DNA from: Candidatus Stoquefichus sp. SB1 | Lineage (GTDB): Bacteria > Bacillota_I > Bacilli_A > Erysipelotrichales > Coprobacillaceae | Direction of reading: 5' to 3' | NCBI RefSeq assembly: GCF_001244545.1 | Contig: NZ_LN852695.1 | Location: forward strand, 310,001-374,000 | DNA: 64,000 nt | Part shown: positions 1-8,792 of the stretch, piece by piece | Layout of the letters: the number at the start of each line of letters is the position of its first letter | Position numbering within the stretch: the stretch's first letter is position 1 | The notes under the pieces: generated by a model | Databases searched by the model: none | Seen by the model: the letters and a program-made list of their open reading frames with translations, nothing else | What the model was told of the DNA's origin: nothing | Translations under genes and position numbers: made by a program

Positions 1-231
1 TTACCTTTTGAAAATCAGATTGCTGATTATGTGAAAGAGACAGGCAATCATGTTTTATATCGTGTGACACCTATCTATGAAGATGATAATCTGGTTGCTG
101 ATGGTGTTTTAATGGAAGCAATGTCAGTTGAAGATCAGGGGTTAGATATTGAGTTTAATGTTTTTGTCTATAATGTACAGCCTGGCGTTACAATTAACTA
201 TAAAAATGGTGAAAGTCATATTACAAAATAG
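1..231 (+). CDS. DNA/RNA non-specific endonuclease, C-terminal part (partial)
   Basis: The reading frame is open from base 1, so the gene starts before the window; the GTG at 31 is internal. The visible 76 residues begin LPFENQIADYVKETGNHVLY and continue RVTPIY...LVADGVLMEA...DIEFNVFVYNVQPGVTINY. This matches the end of the DNA/RNA non-specific endonuclease family (DNA-entry nuclease or EndA-like), usually secreted or membrane-anchored enzymes that cut double-stranded DNA. The catalytic His-Asn-His region lies upstream and cannot be checked. The gene converges on mupG across a shared hairpin. Confidence 0.85.
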   Translation, partial: LPFENQIADYVKETGNHVLYRVTPIYEDDNLVADGVLMEAMSVEDQGLDIEFNVFVYNVQPGVTINYKNGESHITK

Positions 232-257
232 GTCTGAGATAAAAAATCTCAGACCTA
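229..257. terminator. Bidirectional intrinsic terminator
   Basis: A perfect 12-bp stem TAGGTCTGAGAT/ATCTCAGACCTA closes an AAAAA loop between two convergent genes. It includes the stop codon of the nuclease and is flanked by A/T-rich tracts on both sides, so it can end both transcripts. Confidence 0.85.
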
Positions 258-265
258 TATATTTT

Positions 266-1417
266 CTATTTTAAAATTTTAAAATGATGTCCTGGTTTAA
301 TGAATTCTAATAACATTAATTCTTCAGGTTTAATAGTTGCAACTAAGTTACGTTCACCATCATTTGGAATTTCAGTAAGTACGATTTCTAATTCTCCTCG
401 ATAATGAGCAAGATTATCATTAACAATCAAGACATCTCCACGAGTAAACATTTTCTTACCTGGATCTCTATAAGGGATTGATTGAGATTCAACATCTGAA
501 CTCATACCACCAGAGATTGGACCATCTTGAACACTCTTTTGTTCTTTAAACCAAACTCTAGGCATTGATGAACGAAGCATGAATGTAGAATGATCATAAC
601 GATCCCAATGTGGAGCATAATCATACATAATCATTTTTTCATTATCAGAAATACCTTCAGCTTCATCTACTTTAATTTCAATGGCTTGTAAATTAACTTT
701 TGATAAAGCTTCTAATTCTTCATCACTTGCTGGATAATTTCCAATTAAAACATCATCAACATCTCCAGTAGCTAATAAATAACGTGCTTGTAAATCAATT
801 GGTAAACCACGCATAATTTCAACTGTAGGTAAACCACAGAATACTTGCCATGGTCCAATTGTATTTTCATTGTTTGATGAAACAAAAGCAGCAGTGTGTA
901 AATTCAATTCTTTCCAATAACGGTTATATTCCATAAATAAATCAAAATCTAACCCACTATAACGTTCTGGGAAGAAGTTATGGCACATAATGATTTGATC
1001 TTTATTACCACCATTATTAATTAATAACTCTACACCCATATCCATACTTGCATTAAATTCAATCTTAATATTATATGGATTACGAGTTAACTGAATATCA
1101 CCTTGAGTCCCAAAGTTACCATCCATTCTAATAATATCAAGTCCTAAATCAGCAAATGGTTTTAAATTTCCAGGTGTTGCTCCAATTAAATCAAATACAG
1201 CAGGATTTGTATCAGCAGCAACCTCAAATCCTAAATCATGAGCTTTTGTCATAAATTCCTTAAATTCAACCAAATAAGTTTCTCTTTGATCTTCAGGAAT
1301 AGATAAGAAACATGTAAAAATTCTGCTATATCCCAACTTAGCAGCTTTCTCCATGTAAGCGTATACCTCTTCTTTTGGTGATTTGTCTGGGTATACAGAA
1401 ATACCTAATTTATGCAT
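266..1417 (-). CDS. mupG: MupG-type 6-phospho-N-acetylmuramidase (DUF871 family)
   Basis: This 383-residue cytoplasmic protein has the MupG/DUF871 plan: an N-terminal TIM barrel starting MHKLGISVYPDKSPKEE, with the internal signatures DTNPAVFDLIG, LDIIRMDGNFG and MCHNFFPERYSGLD, then a beta-rich C-terminal domain of about 110 residues. Characterised members hydrolyse MurNAc-6-phosphate-GlcNAc, which enters by phosphotransfer during cell-wall recycling. On the minus strand a purine-rich GGAGGAAAAC precedes the ATG, supporting the start. No other muropeptide-recycling gene is adjacent, so it is probably monocistronic. The family assignment is strong; the exact substrate is inferred. Confidence 0.85.
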   Translation of the reverse strand: MHKLGISVYPDKSPKEEVYAYMEKAAKLGYSRIFTCFLSIPEDQRETYLVEFKEFMTKAHDLGFEVAADTNPAVFDLIGATPGNLKPFADLGLDIIRMDGNFGTQGDIQLTRNPYNIKIEFNASMDMGVELLINNGGNKDQIIMCHNFFPERYSGLDFDLFMEYNRYWKELNLHTAAFVSSNNENTIGPWQVFCGLPTVEIMRGLPIDLQARYLLATGDVDDVLIGNYPASDEELEALSKVNLQAIEIKVDEAEGISDNEKMIMYDYAPHWDRYDHSTFMLRSSMPRVWFKEQKSVQDGPISGGMSSDVESQSIPYRDPGKKMFTRGDVLIVNDNLAHYRGELEIVLTEIPNDGERNLVATIKPEELMLLEFIKPGHHFKILK

Positions 1418-1541
1418 ATTCGTTTTCCTCCTTGTACGTTCACATTATACCATTAATCATAGAAATAATTAAGGGTAAAAAAGATTTTCTATAAATTTCC
1501 TTCAATTTGTAATATAATACTTACAAGAAAGGAGCATGGAT

Positions 1542-3245
1542 ATGAGTTTAGAAATATGTTTATCTTTTGTTGTAACATTTATTATAAGCCTAATGCTTGT
1601 TCCCATTGTTAGTAAAATATCAAAAAAACTTGGTATCATTGCTCATACAAACCGACGAACAATCCATAAAGGAATTATTGCCAGAACTGGTGGTTATGCC
1701 ATCTATGCAAGTTTTTTGATTGGGACAATGATTTTTTTGAAAACTGATACTCAAATTAATGCTATATTGATTGGTGGATTTATTATTTTTCTCACTGGTT
1801 TTTATGATGATATTCATGATTTATCTCCAAAACTAAAAATGCTTGGACAGATTATTGCTGCACTGGTTGTTATTTGTTATGGAGATATTGCCTTAAAAGG
1901 ATTTACTTTACCATTTTTACCTGCTTTTATTTCCCAGGCAATTGCAATCTTTGTAACAATTGGATGGATTGTAGGAATTAGTAATGCTGTTAATTTGATT
2001 GATGGATTAGATGGACTTTGTGGTGGAATATCTATTATTGTACTTGTCACTATTTCATTAACATCTTTAACATATGGACGTACCGATATTTCTTCATTAT
2101 CATTATTGTTAGCTGGTGCTATTGGAGGTTTTCTGGTTTATAATTTTCATCCAGCATCAATATTTCTAGGTGATTGTGGTGCCCTTTTCATAGGTTATAT
2201 GATAGCAGTGATTTCATTGTTAGGCTTTGGTTATAAGAGTTCTTCTTTCTTTACCTTAGGAGCACCCATTGTGGTTTTAATGGTACCTATTATGGATACA
2301 TTAATAGCTATTATTAGGCGTAAAGTCCATCATAAAAGTTTCAGTGAAGCAGATAAAGGACATTTACATCATAAATTAATGTTCTCATTAGAATTAGGAC
2401 AAACGAAGAGTGTTTTAATTTTATATGCTGTTACGATTCTATTTTCACTTTGTTCTTACATTTATTTATTTGATAAAATTGCAGCAACCATTCTCTTTTT
2501 AACATTAATGTTATTATTTGAGGTTTTTGTTGAAGCAACAAATATGATTGATCGAAAATACAAACCGGTTTTAACAATTATGAATATATTTATAAAGAGT
2601 GAATATTTACCTTCTATTAAGGATACAAAACCTTATCGTAAAATTGTTAAACGTGCGAAAAAGAAATATGCTGTTATTTTTGTTGTGATATTAGCTATTG
2701 TATTTTCACTCGTATTTGTGATTAATAAAGAAGATAAAAAACAAACAATAAAAAGACCTGTTACAGTTGAATATACGCAAAGTCAAAAAGAAACAGCATT
2801 AATGAGTAATATATATAATCAATTAGAAACAGCAATTACAAGAAATAATAAAAATGATATAAGACAATTAGTTGCAGCTTATTTTGTTGCTGATTATTTT
2901 ACACTTTCCAATAAATCTGAAAATGAAATTGGTGGTATTGATTATTTCTATAAAGATAAAAAAGATGATTTTACAGCTTATGCTAAAAATGGTTACTACA
3001 AAGATGCTAATACAATGATTCAAAATCATACCAATACTCAAGAAGTTATACAATATGATGTTCTATCTAATGAATTATCTAGCAATAAGGCTTTGGTTGG
3101 ATTAGAAGATTATAGTTATTATGATGTGAAGATTCAAATCACATTCCAACAAAATAATAGTATTTTAAATACAATAGAGTATACAACAACAGTGACATTG
3201 ATTGAAAAAGATCAAAGATTTAGTGTTGTTGCTATGGAAGAATAG
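1542..3245 (+). CDS. tagO: Undecaprenyl-phosphate sugar-1-phosphate transferase (TagO/WecA type) with extra C-terminal domain
   Basis: The first ~330 residues form a polytopic MraY/WecA/TagO-family enzyme, which transfers a sugar-1-phosphate (GlcNAc-1-P in TagO) to undecaprenyl phosphate to start teichoic acid or other wall glycans. Visible motifs are TNRRTIHKG, the Asp-rich FYDDIHD, NAVNLIDGLDGLCGG, GDCGALFIGY and HLHHKL near the membrane. After a basic stretch, one more membrane helix (AVIFVVILAIVFSLVFVI) leads to a ~180-residue polar domain absent from ordinary TagO, with NTF2-like-looking hydrophobicity. I place the start at the ATG at 1542, 7 bases after AAAGGAG; the ATG at 1536 is too close. 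fluC begins one base after the stop. Confidence 0.85.
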   Translation: MSLEICLSFVVTFIISLMLVPIVSKISKKLGIIAHTNRRTIHKGIIARTGGYAIYASFLIGTMIFLKTDTQINAILIGGFIIFLTGFYDDIHDLSPKLKMLGQIIAALVVICYGDIALKGFTLPFLPAFISQAIAIFVTIGWIVGISNAVNLIDGLDGLCGGISIIVLVTISLTSLTYGRTDISSLSLLLAGAIGGFLVYNFHPASIFLGDCGALFIGYMIAVISLLGFGYKSSSFFTLGAPIVVLMVPIMDTLIAIIRRKVHHKSFSEADKGHLHHKLMFSLELGQTKSVLILYAVTILFSLCSYIYLFDKIAATILFLTLMLLFEVFVEATNMIDRKYKPVLTIMNIFIKSEYLPSIKDTKPYRKIVKRAKKKYAVIFVVILAIVFSLVFVINKEDKKQTIKRPVTVEYTQSQKETALMSNIYNQLETAITRNNKNDIRQLVAAYFVADYFTLSNKSENEIGGIDYFYKDKKDDFTAYAKNGYYKDANTMIQNHTNTQEVIQYDVLSNELSSNKALVGLEDYSYYDVKIQITFQQNNSILNTIEYTTTVTLIEKDQRFSVVAMEE

Positions 3246-3246
3246 T

Positions 3247-3609
3247 GTGAAAGATATATTATTAGTTGGTTTAGGTGGTGGAATAGGAGCCATCCTAAGA
3301 TATTTATTGAGTTTAGTATCAATAAAATTAGAGTTTCCATTGATAACTTTTATAACAAATATTGTAGGGGCTATTTTCATTGGTATCATTGTTGGAATAT
3401 TTGAGAGAAATCAGATTTCTGAATCTTTCCTTTTATTTTTTAAGACTGGAGTTTGTGGAGGTTTTACAACATTCTCAACATTTTCATTGGAGTCATTATC
3501 ATTATTAGAAGACAAGAAATATGGAATCGCAAGTGTTTATATTGGATTGAGTGTGTTATGTTGTATTTTAGGTGTAATGATTGGAAAGTATATAAGTCGA
3601 TATATATAG
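3247..3609 (+). CDS. fluC: Fluoride channel FluC (CrcB)
   Basis: This 120-residue four-helix membrane protein has the FluC/CrcB marks: GLGGGIGAILRY at the N-terminus, TNIVGAIFIG in the second helix and GGFTTFSTFS in the third, which supplies the Phe/Thr fluoride path. FluC works as a dual-topology dimer that lets fluoride leave the cytoplasm. I start it at the GTG at 3247, one base after the tagO-like stop, with GGAAG a few bases upstream; a TTG at 3202 would overlap tagO by 44 bases. There is a single copy here, so a homodimer is expected. No fluoride riboswitch is visible; it appears co-transcribed with tagO. Confidence 0.88.
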   Translation: MKDILLVGLGGGIGAILRYLLSLVSIKLEFPLITFITNIVGAIFIGIIVGIFERNQISESFLLFFKTGVCGGFTTFSTFSLESLSLLEDKKYGIASVYIGLSVLCCILGVMIGKYISRYI

Positions 3610-3634
3610 GGAACACATTTTGTGTTCCTTTTGT
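3610..3634 (+). terminator. Intrinsic terminator after fluC
   Basis: The stem GGAACACA/TGTGTTCC with a TTT loop is followed by TTTTGTG. It ends the tagO-fluC unit and isolates the cobalamin riboswitch transcript downstream. Confidence 0.85.
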
Positions 3635-3696
3635 GTGAAAAGACTATCTAAATGTAGTTTTTTATTATATAATAGGCGCGTAAAAGTTTATAAATT

Positions 3697-3851
3697 TGTT
3701 GGTTAAAATATAATTTTATATTTTATGAAATTGGAATCAGGTGTAAAACCTGAGCTGTCCCGCAGCCGTAAGATGGAGTTAAAGCAAGAATGTCACTGGG
3801 AAACTGGGAAGACGCTAAGACGTTGAAATCGAGCCGGAATACAAGCCAACA
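3697..3851 (+). promoter_or_regulatory. Cobalamin (B12) riboswitch
   Basis: The core carries the conserved cobalamin-riboswitch elements: GGAATCAGGTGTAAAACCTG, then AGCTGTCCCGCAGCCGTAAG, CACTGGGAAACTGGGAAG and the B12-box-like GAGCCGGAATACAAGCC. The closing helix P1 can form between TGTTGG (3697-3702) and CCAACA (3846-3851). A TATAAT at 3668-3673 is a plausible -10. The class normally shuts off downstream genes when adenosyl- or methylcobalamin binds, so the three-gene operon that follows should be expressed under B12 starvation. Confidence 0.93.
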
Positions 3852-3884
3852 TCTGAGAATACACTTTACGGAGTATAAAGTCGT

Positions 3885-3925
3885 TCTAGTATGAATTTAG
3901 GAGAATATCCTATTTTTTGTCTAGA
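3885..3925 (+). terminator. Candidate riboswitch expression platform
   Basis: Downstream of the aptamer, TAGGA/TCCTA (loop GAATA) is followed by TTTTTTG, a short terminator-like hairpin. An outer pairing TCTAG/CTAGA encloses it. The ATG at 3891 lies inside this structure and is rejected as a start. Ligand-dependent formation is inferred from position; the inner stem is only 5-6 bp. Confidence 0.5.
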
Positions 3926-3944
3926 CTTCAACAAGGAGGACAAA

Positions 3945-5027
3945 ATGAAGAAAATTTTTACAAGTTTTATTGTTGTGGCAATGATGGTTTTATGTGGATT
4001 AAGTCCAGTTAAGGGCTTGTCATATGATGAAAGCTATCAAGCTACAAAAGATTATTATGCAAAGAAAACAGAGTTACAGGGAGCTTCAGAAGTGACTGCT
4101 TATGCATCTTTAGGATTAGATGCGAGTCATGTCAAAATGGACAATGTCATTAATACTGATTATGCTTCATCAATTGCACAAACAGTTATTTCTTTAGTAT
4201 TACATGGTGATGATCCAAGAAATTATAAAGATATCAATTATGTAGAAATGCTAGAAAAATGTGTTCAAGAAAATGGTGCTTTTGATAAAACAAAACAAGA
4301 GGCATTTGCGAATTATCAAATATATGGAGTTTATGCTTTATATATCGTTAATTCTCAAAAATTAGAGATAGCTGCAAACTATCTGGCATCATTGCAAAGC
4401 CAAACTGGTGCATTTGGATCAAGTTGGGGAGAAAGTGTTGATATTACAGCATGGAGTATTGAAGCTTTAAGTTTAGCTAATAAAACAAAATATCAATCTG
4501 TTATTGATAAAGCGATTGCTTATATGAATTTATCACTTGATGGAGAAGCTGGATATAAAGACAGTTATTCTGGTGTTAATGTTAATACACAAGCATGTGC
4601 TTTAATCGGATTATTGGCTTATGATGCCCAAGGTGTTAAAAACGGAAAATATAATCAGGAACAATTCAACCCTTATGATGTCTTATTAAGATACCAAAAT
4701 AGTAATGGAAGTTTCTGGTATAGTGAACAAGGTGAAGAGAATTATTATGCAACAACACAAGCAGCACAAGCTGTTGGTTATTATTATAATGGTTCTGTTT
4801 ATGCAAAAGCACATGAACTTTATTTGAAGTTAATCAATAAAACAGAAGAAGAGAAAACTGATGAAACCAAACCAGTGACACCACCTAAAGAAGATATGAA
4901 AGATCAAAATCAATACAATAAAAGAAAAGTTGTGGAAACAGCAGATTCTTCAGATATATTATTATATTCAGGATTAATGATGATGAGTGCATTTGTTATC
5001 TTGAAAGGAAAGAGAAGATTTGAATAA
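3945..5027 (+). CDS. B12-regulated exported alpha-alpha-toroid (prenyltransferase/transcobalamin-like) surface protein
   Basis: The ATG at 3945 follows AAGGAGG by five bases and gives a 360-residue protein with a signal peptide (MKKIFTSFIVVAMMVLCGLS). The mature part has repeats of the alpha-alpha toroid type seen in prenyltransferase/squalene-oxidase-repeat proteins and in the N-terminal domain of intrinsic factor: SLQSQTGAFGSSWGESVDIT, TAWSIEALSLAN, VNVNTQACALIGLLAY and YQNSNGSFWYSEQGEENY. A Thr/Pro/Lys-rich linker leads to a C-terminal membrane helix (SDILLYSGLMMMSAFVILKG) and a basic tail, so it is cell-surface tethered. It is first in the cobalamin-riboswitch operon and overlaps the DUF4430 gene. 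A role in capturing corrinoids is inferred; a structural or enzymatic role remains possible. Confidence 0.75.
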   Translation: MKKIFTSFIVVAMMVLCGLSPVKGLSYDESYQATKDYYAKKTELQGASEVTAYASLGLDASHVKMDNVINTDYASSIAQTVISLVLHGDDPRNYKDINYVEMLEKCVQENGAFDKTKQEAFANYQIYGVYALYIVNSQKLEIAANYLASLQSQTGAFGSSWGESVDITAWSIEALSLANKTKYQSVIDKAIAYMNLSLDGEAGYKDSYSGVNVNTQACALIGLLAYDAQGVKNGKYNQEQFNPYDVLLRYQNSNGSFWYSEQGEENYYATTQAAQAVGYYYNGSVYAKAHELYLKLINKTEEEKTDETKPVTPPKEDMKDQNQYNKRKVVETADSSDILLYSGLMMMSAFVILKGKRRFE

Positions 5028-5679
5028 AACAAAAAAATATACAATTATATTTATTATTGTATGTTTTGTATTTATAGGTGGAATGGGTATATGGAATACC
5101 CATTTTCCATCTCAACCAAAAGAAGAAATCACTCATCAAGAAACAACAGTATCAAATGAAATAAATTCTCAAAAAGAAGAAACACAACAAGATAAAACAC
5201 AAACATCAAATGATACAACAAAACAAGAACAAACACAAAAAAAGACACAGTCTCAGACTCAAAAAGAGACAACTCAGAAAACACAAGACAATTCAAAAAC
5301 AGAAACAACAAAAACACCTGAAAATAAAACTCAATCTTCACAAGATAATGAAAGTCAGCCAGAACAAAAAAGTTATGCTGAAATAACTATTACTGGAATA
5401 GATTCAACAATTGTTCAAGATAAAGTGAGTATAGAAGATAATCAAAGTGTTTATGATGTTTTAAAAACAATAACGAATCAAAAAGGAATAGAATTAAAAA
5501 CAAATGGATTTGGTCCAACGATTTATATCGTTGGTATTCATGGTTTAAATGAATTTGATAATGGACCACGCTCAGGCTGGAAATATAAAGTGAATGGAAA
5601 ATATCCAAGTCAAAGTGCAGGATCTTATAAAGTTAAAGATGGTGATCATATTGAATGGATCTATACAACAAATGGGTAA
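5020..5679 (+). CDS. DUF4430 (transcobalamin C-terminal-like) exported protein
   Basis: This starts at TTG 5020, just after the purine-rich GAAAGGAAAGAG, and overlaps the upstream gene by 8 bases. The 219-residue product has an N-terminal membrane anchor (IIFIIVCFVFIGGMGIW), a ~85-residue Gln/Thr/Lys low-complexity stalk and a C-terminal DUF4430 domain. The latter shows the usual order: VYDVLKTI, GFGPTIYIVGIHGL, GPRSGWKYKVNGKYPSQSAG and VKDGDHIEWIYT. DUF4430 is the family that includes the C-terminal domain of intrinsic factor and transcobalamin. With the riboswitch, this points to extracellular cobalamin binding, but binding is not shown by sequence alone. Confidence 0.78.
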   Translation: MNKTKKYTIIFIIVCFVFIGGMGIWNTHFPSQPKEEITHQETTVSNEINSQKEETQQDKTQTSNDTTKQEQTQKKTQSQTQKETTQKTQDNSKTETTKTPENKTQSSQDNESQPEQKSYAEITITGIDSTIVQDKVSIEDNQSVYDVLKTITNQKGIELKTNGFGPTIYIVGIHGLNEFDNGPRSGWKYKVNGKYPSQSAGSYKVKDGDHIEWIYTTNG

Positions 5680-6202
5680 AGTCAAAGAAATAAGTTTAAT
5701 AGGTATATTGGCAGCAGTAAATATTGCTTCACGAATAGCATTACAGGGATTACCTAATATTAAGCCGGTGACATCAATTATTATTATTTCAGTTATGATT
5801 TTTGGATTGGCTTTTGGAATAAAGCTAACCATTGTGACAACATTAGTTTCTAATATTTATTTAGGAATGGGAATTTGGACATTTTTTCAGATATTAGCAT
5901 GGATAGTCATATGCCTGCTTATTCAGATAGTGATAGATTTCTTTAAAAAGTTCAACAAAGAACCGCATTTGATAGTCATGGCTATATTTGCTTTTATGAT
6001 GGGATATGTGTTTGGATTCATTGTTTCAATGGAAAAACTTGTTGTTGGAGGACCATCGCTGTTTATTGTTTATTATCTTGCTGGATTATTTTTTGATACT
6101 TTGCATGCTGTTGGGAATTTCTTCTTTTATCTTATATGTGCACCACTACTTATGCGCATATTTGCTAAAGAGCGAAGAATGCTTTCAAAAATGAGTCAAT
6201 AG
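5672..6202 (+). CDS. ECF transporter S component, probably for cobalamin
   Basis: This 176-residue protein has about six hydrophobic helices in the ECF substrate-specific (S) component arrangement, starting MGKVKEISLIGILAAVNIAS, with LPNIKPVTSIIII, LGMGIWTFFQILAW and LAGLFFDTLHAVGNF typical of the family. S components bind the vitamin and work with a shared EcfT-EcfA-EcfA' energising module; none is encoded here, which fits a group II system. The ATG at 5672 overlaps the DUF4430 stop by 8 bases; upstream in-frame ATGs (5594, 5639) lack better ribosome sites. The cobalamin-riboswitch operon makes a corrinoid the likely substrate. Confidence 0.78.
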   Translation: MGKVKEISLIGILAAVNIASRIALQGLPNIKPVTSIIIISVMIFGLAFGIKLTIVTTLVSNIYLGMGIWTFFQILAWIVICLLIQIVIDFFKKFNKEPHLIVMAIFAFMMGYVFGFIVSMEKLVVGGPSLFIVYYLAGLFFDTLHAVGNFFFYLICAPLLMRIFAKERRMLSKMSQ

Positions 6203-6282
6203 AAAAGTATTGTATTTTTAATGATGTTGTGGTATCATAGCAATGCTAGTGTATAAAAGTTTAAAGAAAAGGAGGTACTACA

Positions 6283-6504
6283 ATGATTTTGAATATATTA
6301 TTAATGATTGTTTCAGTTGCTCTCATTATTGTATGCCTTATGCAAAGCGGGAAATCAGATGGTATCGTTAATGCCTTAACTGGTCAAAGTTCTAATCTTT
6401 TTGCTCATCAAAAAGAAAGAGGAGCAGATTTGGTACTTTCTCGATTAACTGTTGGACTTGCAGTTGCATTCTTTGTTATTGCAATTCTTATTAGAATGGG
6501 TTAA
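6283..6504 (+). CDS. secG: Preprotein translocase subunit SecG
   Basis: This 73-residue protein has two membrane helices (residues 1-20 and 53-71) and the SecG middle segment: CLMQSGKSDGIVNALTGQSS followed by a loop with an Asp/Arg pair. SecG assists SecYE in secretion. A strong AAAGGAGG lies 8 bases before the ATG. secG followed by rnr, smpB and ssrA is a conserved order in Firmicutes, which supports the call. A terminator separates it from rnr. Confidence 0.92.
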   Translation: MILNILLMIVSVALIIVCLMQSGKSDGIVNALTGQSSNLFAHQKERGADLVLSRLTVGLAVAFFVIAILIRMG

Positions 6505-6507
6505 ACA

Positions 6508-6536
6508 AATAGGGCACAATGTGTCCTATTTTTATT
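6508..6536 (+). terminator. Terminator between secG and rnr
   Basis: AATAGGGCACA pairs with TGTGTCCTATT (one G-T pair) around a short loop, followed by TTTTATTT. Confidence 0.8.
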
Positions 6537-6569
6537 TCAAATGGGTAAAATATTGAAGGAGGTGAAGTT

Positions 6570-8777
6570 ATGAAAGAAAAAATACTTGAATTATTAAAAG
6601 ATCAGACTTATACAAGAAGAAAGATTGATGAACTTGCTGAATATTTTCATATGACTTCAACAGAGAACTATGTTCAATTTATTAAATTATTGAATAGTAT
6701 GGAAGATGAAGGGTTGATTATCAGAAGTCAGTATCATGATTATTATTTAATTAATCAATTACAATTTTATAAAGGTGTTATTAATTTAAATAAAAAAGGT
6801 TTTGCTTTTGTAAAAGTTGATGAAGAAAGAGAATTTTATATTAATGAATCAAATATGAAAGATGCTTACAATAAAGATGTAGTGCTGATTGAAAAGATTC
6901 GTTCACATGGGAGTAAAGAAGAGGCGCGTGTTGTTCGTGTTTTAGAACGTGGACAAATGCGTTATGTAGGTGAAGTAAAAAGAGGCAAGAGAGATTTTTA
7001 TGTTGCTGTTGATGATAGTAAATTTAACAAACAAATTTTTGTTGATAGTGCTCATATGCATGGAGCAGTAGTTGGACATAAGGTTGTTGTTGAAATTAAA
7101 ACTTTTAAACCACAGATTAAAGGTAATATTATCAAAATCATTGGACATAGAAATGATCCAGGTGTAGATATTTTATCAATTGTTCATGCTCATGATGTAG
7201 ATATAGAGTTTCCTGAAGATGTTTATAAACAAATTGATGATATTTCAGATGAGATTGATCCAAGTGATATTAAAAATAGGGTTGATTTAAGAAATGAATT
7301 AATTGTAACAATTGATGGTGATGATGCTAAGGATCTTGATGATGCGATTTCATTAAAGAAATTAGCAAATGGAAACTATCAATTAGGTGTTCATATTGCT
7401 GATGTTTCTTATTATGTTACAGAAGGATCACCTTTAGATAAAGAAGCAGTTAAAAGAGGAACATCAATTTATTTAGTAGATAGAGTTATTCCAATGTTAC
7501 CACATAAGTTATCAAATGGTATTTGTTCATTAAATCCTCATACAGACCGTTATACAATCAGTTGTATTATGGAAGTGGATAAAAATGGTGAAGTTATTAA
7601 TCATGATATTATTCCATCAGTTATTCATTCAAGTTATCGTATGACTTATCATAATGTCAATGCTATATTAGATGGTGATATGCCATTACAAAGACAGTAT
7701 GAAGAAGTTGTTCCATTGTTTTTCTTAATGCAGGAATTAGCAGATTTATTTATGCAGAAAAAAGCAGAAAGAGGAGCTATTAATTTTGATGTGAATGAAG
7801 CGAAGGTTTTGGTTGATGATAAAGGAAAACCAACTGATGTAGTTTTAAGAACAAGAGGAGCTTCAGATAAAATTATTGAAGAATTCATGTTAAAAGCCAA
7901 TGAAACAGTAGCCCAACATTTTAAATGGATGGATTTACCTTTTATTTATCGTGTTCATGAACAGCCAAAACTCAAGAAACTGCAACAGTTTGCTACTATT
8001 GTAAAACCATTAGGATATACAATTAAAGGTTCATTAGAACATATTTATCCAAATGAATTAAATCATATTATAGAAGCATCAATTGGAACAGAAGAACATA
8101 CTGTTATTTCAACATTATTATTAAGATGTATGCAAAAGGCACGTTATGATCGACAATGTTTAGGACATTTTGGATTAGCTGATGAATATTATACACATTT
8201 TACATCGCCAATTCGTCGTTATCCTGATTTACTTGTTCATAGATGTATTAGAACTTTCTTGTTTGAACATCAATTAGATGAAACAGCACATTTTGAGGAA
8301 GTTATTCCTTATTTGGCAGAACAATCATCTTTTAGAGAAAGAGAATCAATTGATATTGAACGTGAAGTTGATGATATGAAGATGGCTGAATATATGGAAG
8401 GTCATATTGGTGAAGAATTTGAAGGTGTTATATCATCAATTACTCAATTTGGATTTTTTGTTGAATTACCAAATACAATTGATGGACTTGTTCATATGAC
8501 AGAATTAACTGATGATTTCTATCATTATGATGATAAGAATATCATGTTAGTTGGAGAAAGAACTGGAAAAACTTTTAAATTATCTGATAAAGTGAAAGTA
8601 AAGGTTATAGGAGCAAGTAAAAAAGAGAGAACTGTTGATTTTGAAATTGTGGGAATGAAACCAAGATTAAAAAAATCAAAAATTGTTCACTTAAACGACA
8701 AAAAAGTAAAGACAAATCGTAAGAAAAAAGGTAAAATAAATAAGCCAAGAAGTTTTGCAAGAAAAAAGAAAAGATAG
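6570..8777 (+). CDS. rnr: Ribonuclease R
   Basis: This 735-residue 3'-5' exoribonuclease has the RNase R domain order: an N-terminal winged helix (~1-65), cold-shock OB domains (~65-220), an RNB catalytic domain (~235-570), S1 (~625-705) and a Lys/Arg tail. The catalytic acidic cluster reads TIDGDDAKDLDDAISL, and HFTSPIRRYPDLLVHR is present near the end of RNB. It degrades structured RNA and acts with tmRNA-SmpB, which follow directly. AGGAGGTGAAG precedes the ATG. Length is normal and no mutation is visible. Confidence 0.95.
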   Translation: MKEKILELLKDQTYTRRKIDELAEYFHMTSTENYVQFIKLLNSMEDEGLIIRSQYHDYYLINQLQFYKGVINLNKKGFAFVKVDEEREFYINESNMKDAYNKDVVLIEKIRSHGSKEEARVVRVLERGQMRYVGEVKRGKRDFYVAVDDSKFNKQIFVDSAHMHGAVVGHKVVVEIKTFKPQIKGNIIKIIGHRNDPGVDILSIVHAHDVDIEFPEDVYKQIDDISDEIDPSDIKNRVDLRNELIVTIDGDDAKDLDDAISLKKLANGNYQLGVHIADVSYYVTEGSPLDKEAVKRGTSIYLVDRVIPMLPHKLSNGICSLNPHTDRYTISCIMEVDKNGEVINHDIIPSVIHSSYRMTYHNVNAILDGDMPLQRQYEEVVPLFFLMQELADLFMQKKAERGAINFDVNEAKVLVDDKGKPTDVVLRTRGASDKIIEEFMLKANETVAQHFKWMDLPFIYRVHEQPKLKKLQQFATIVKPLGYTIKGSLEHIYPNELNHIIEASIGTEEHTVISTLLLRCMQKARYDRQCLGHFGLADEYYTHFTSPIRRYPDLLVHRCIRTFLFEHQLDETAHFEEVIPYLAEQSSFRERESIDIEREVDDMKMAEYMEGHIGEEFEGVISSITQFGFFVELPNTIDGLVHMTELTDDFYHYDDKNIMLVGERTGKTFKLSDKVKVKVIGASKKERTVDFEIVGMKPRLKKSKIVHLNDKKVKTNRKKKGKINKPRSFARKKKR

Positions 8778-8792
8778 AAAGGAGGGATATGC

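Noticed and set aside
3891-3944. N-terminal extension of the B12-regulated toroid protein (start at 3891)
   Set aside because: This ATG lies inside the riboswitch expression platform and has no ribosome site; the start at 3945 has AAGGAGG and begins a clean signal peptide.
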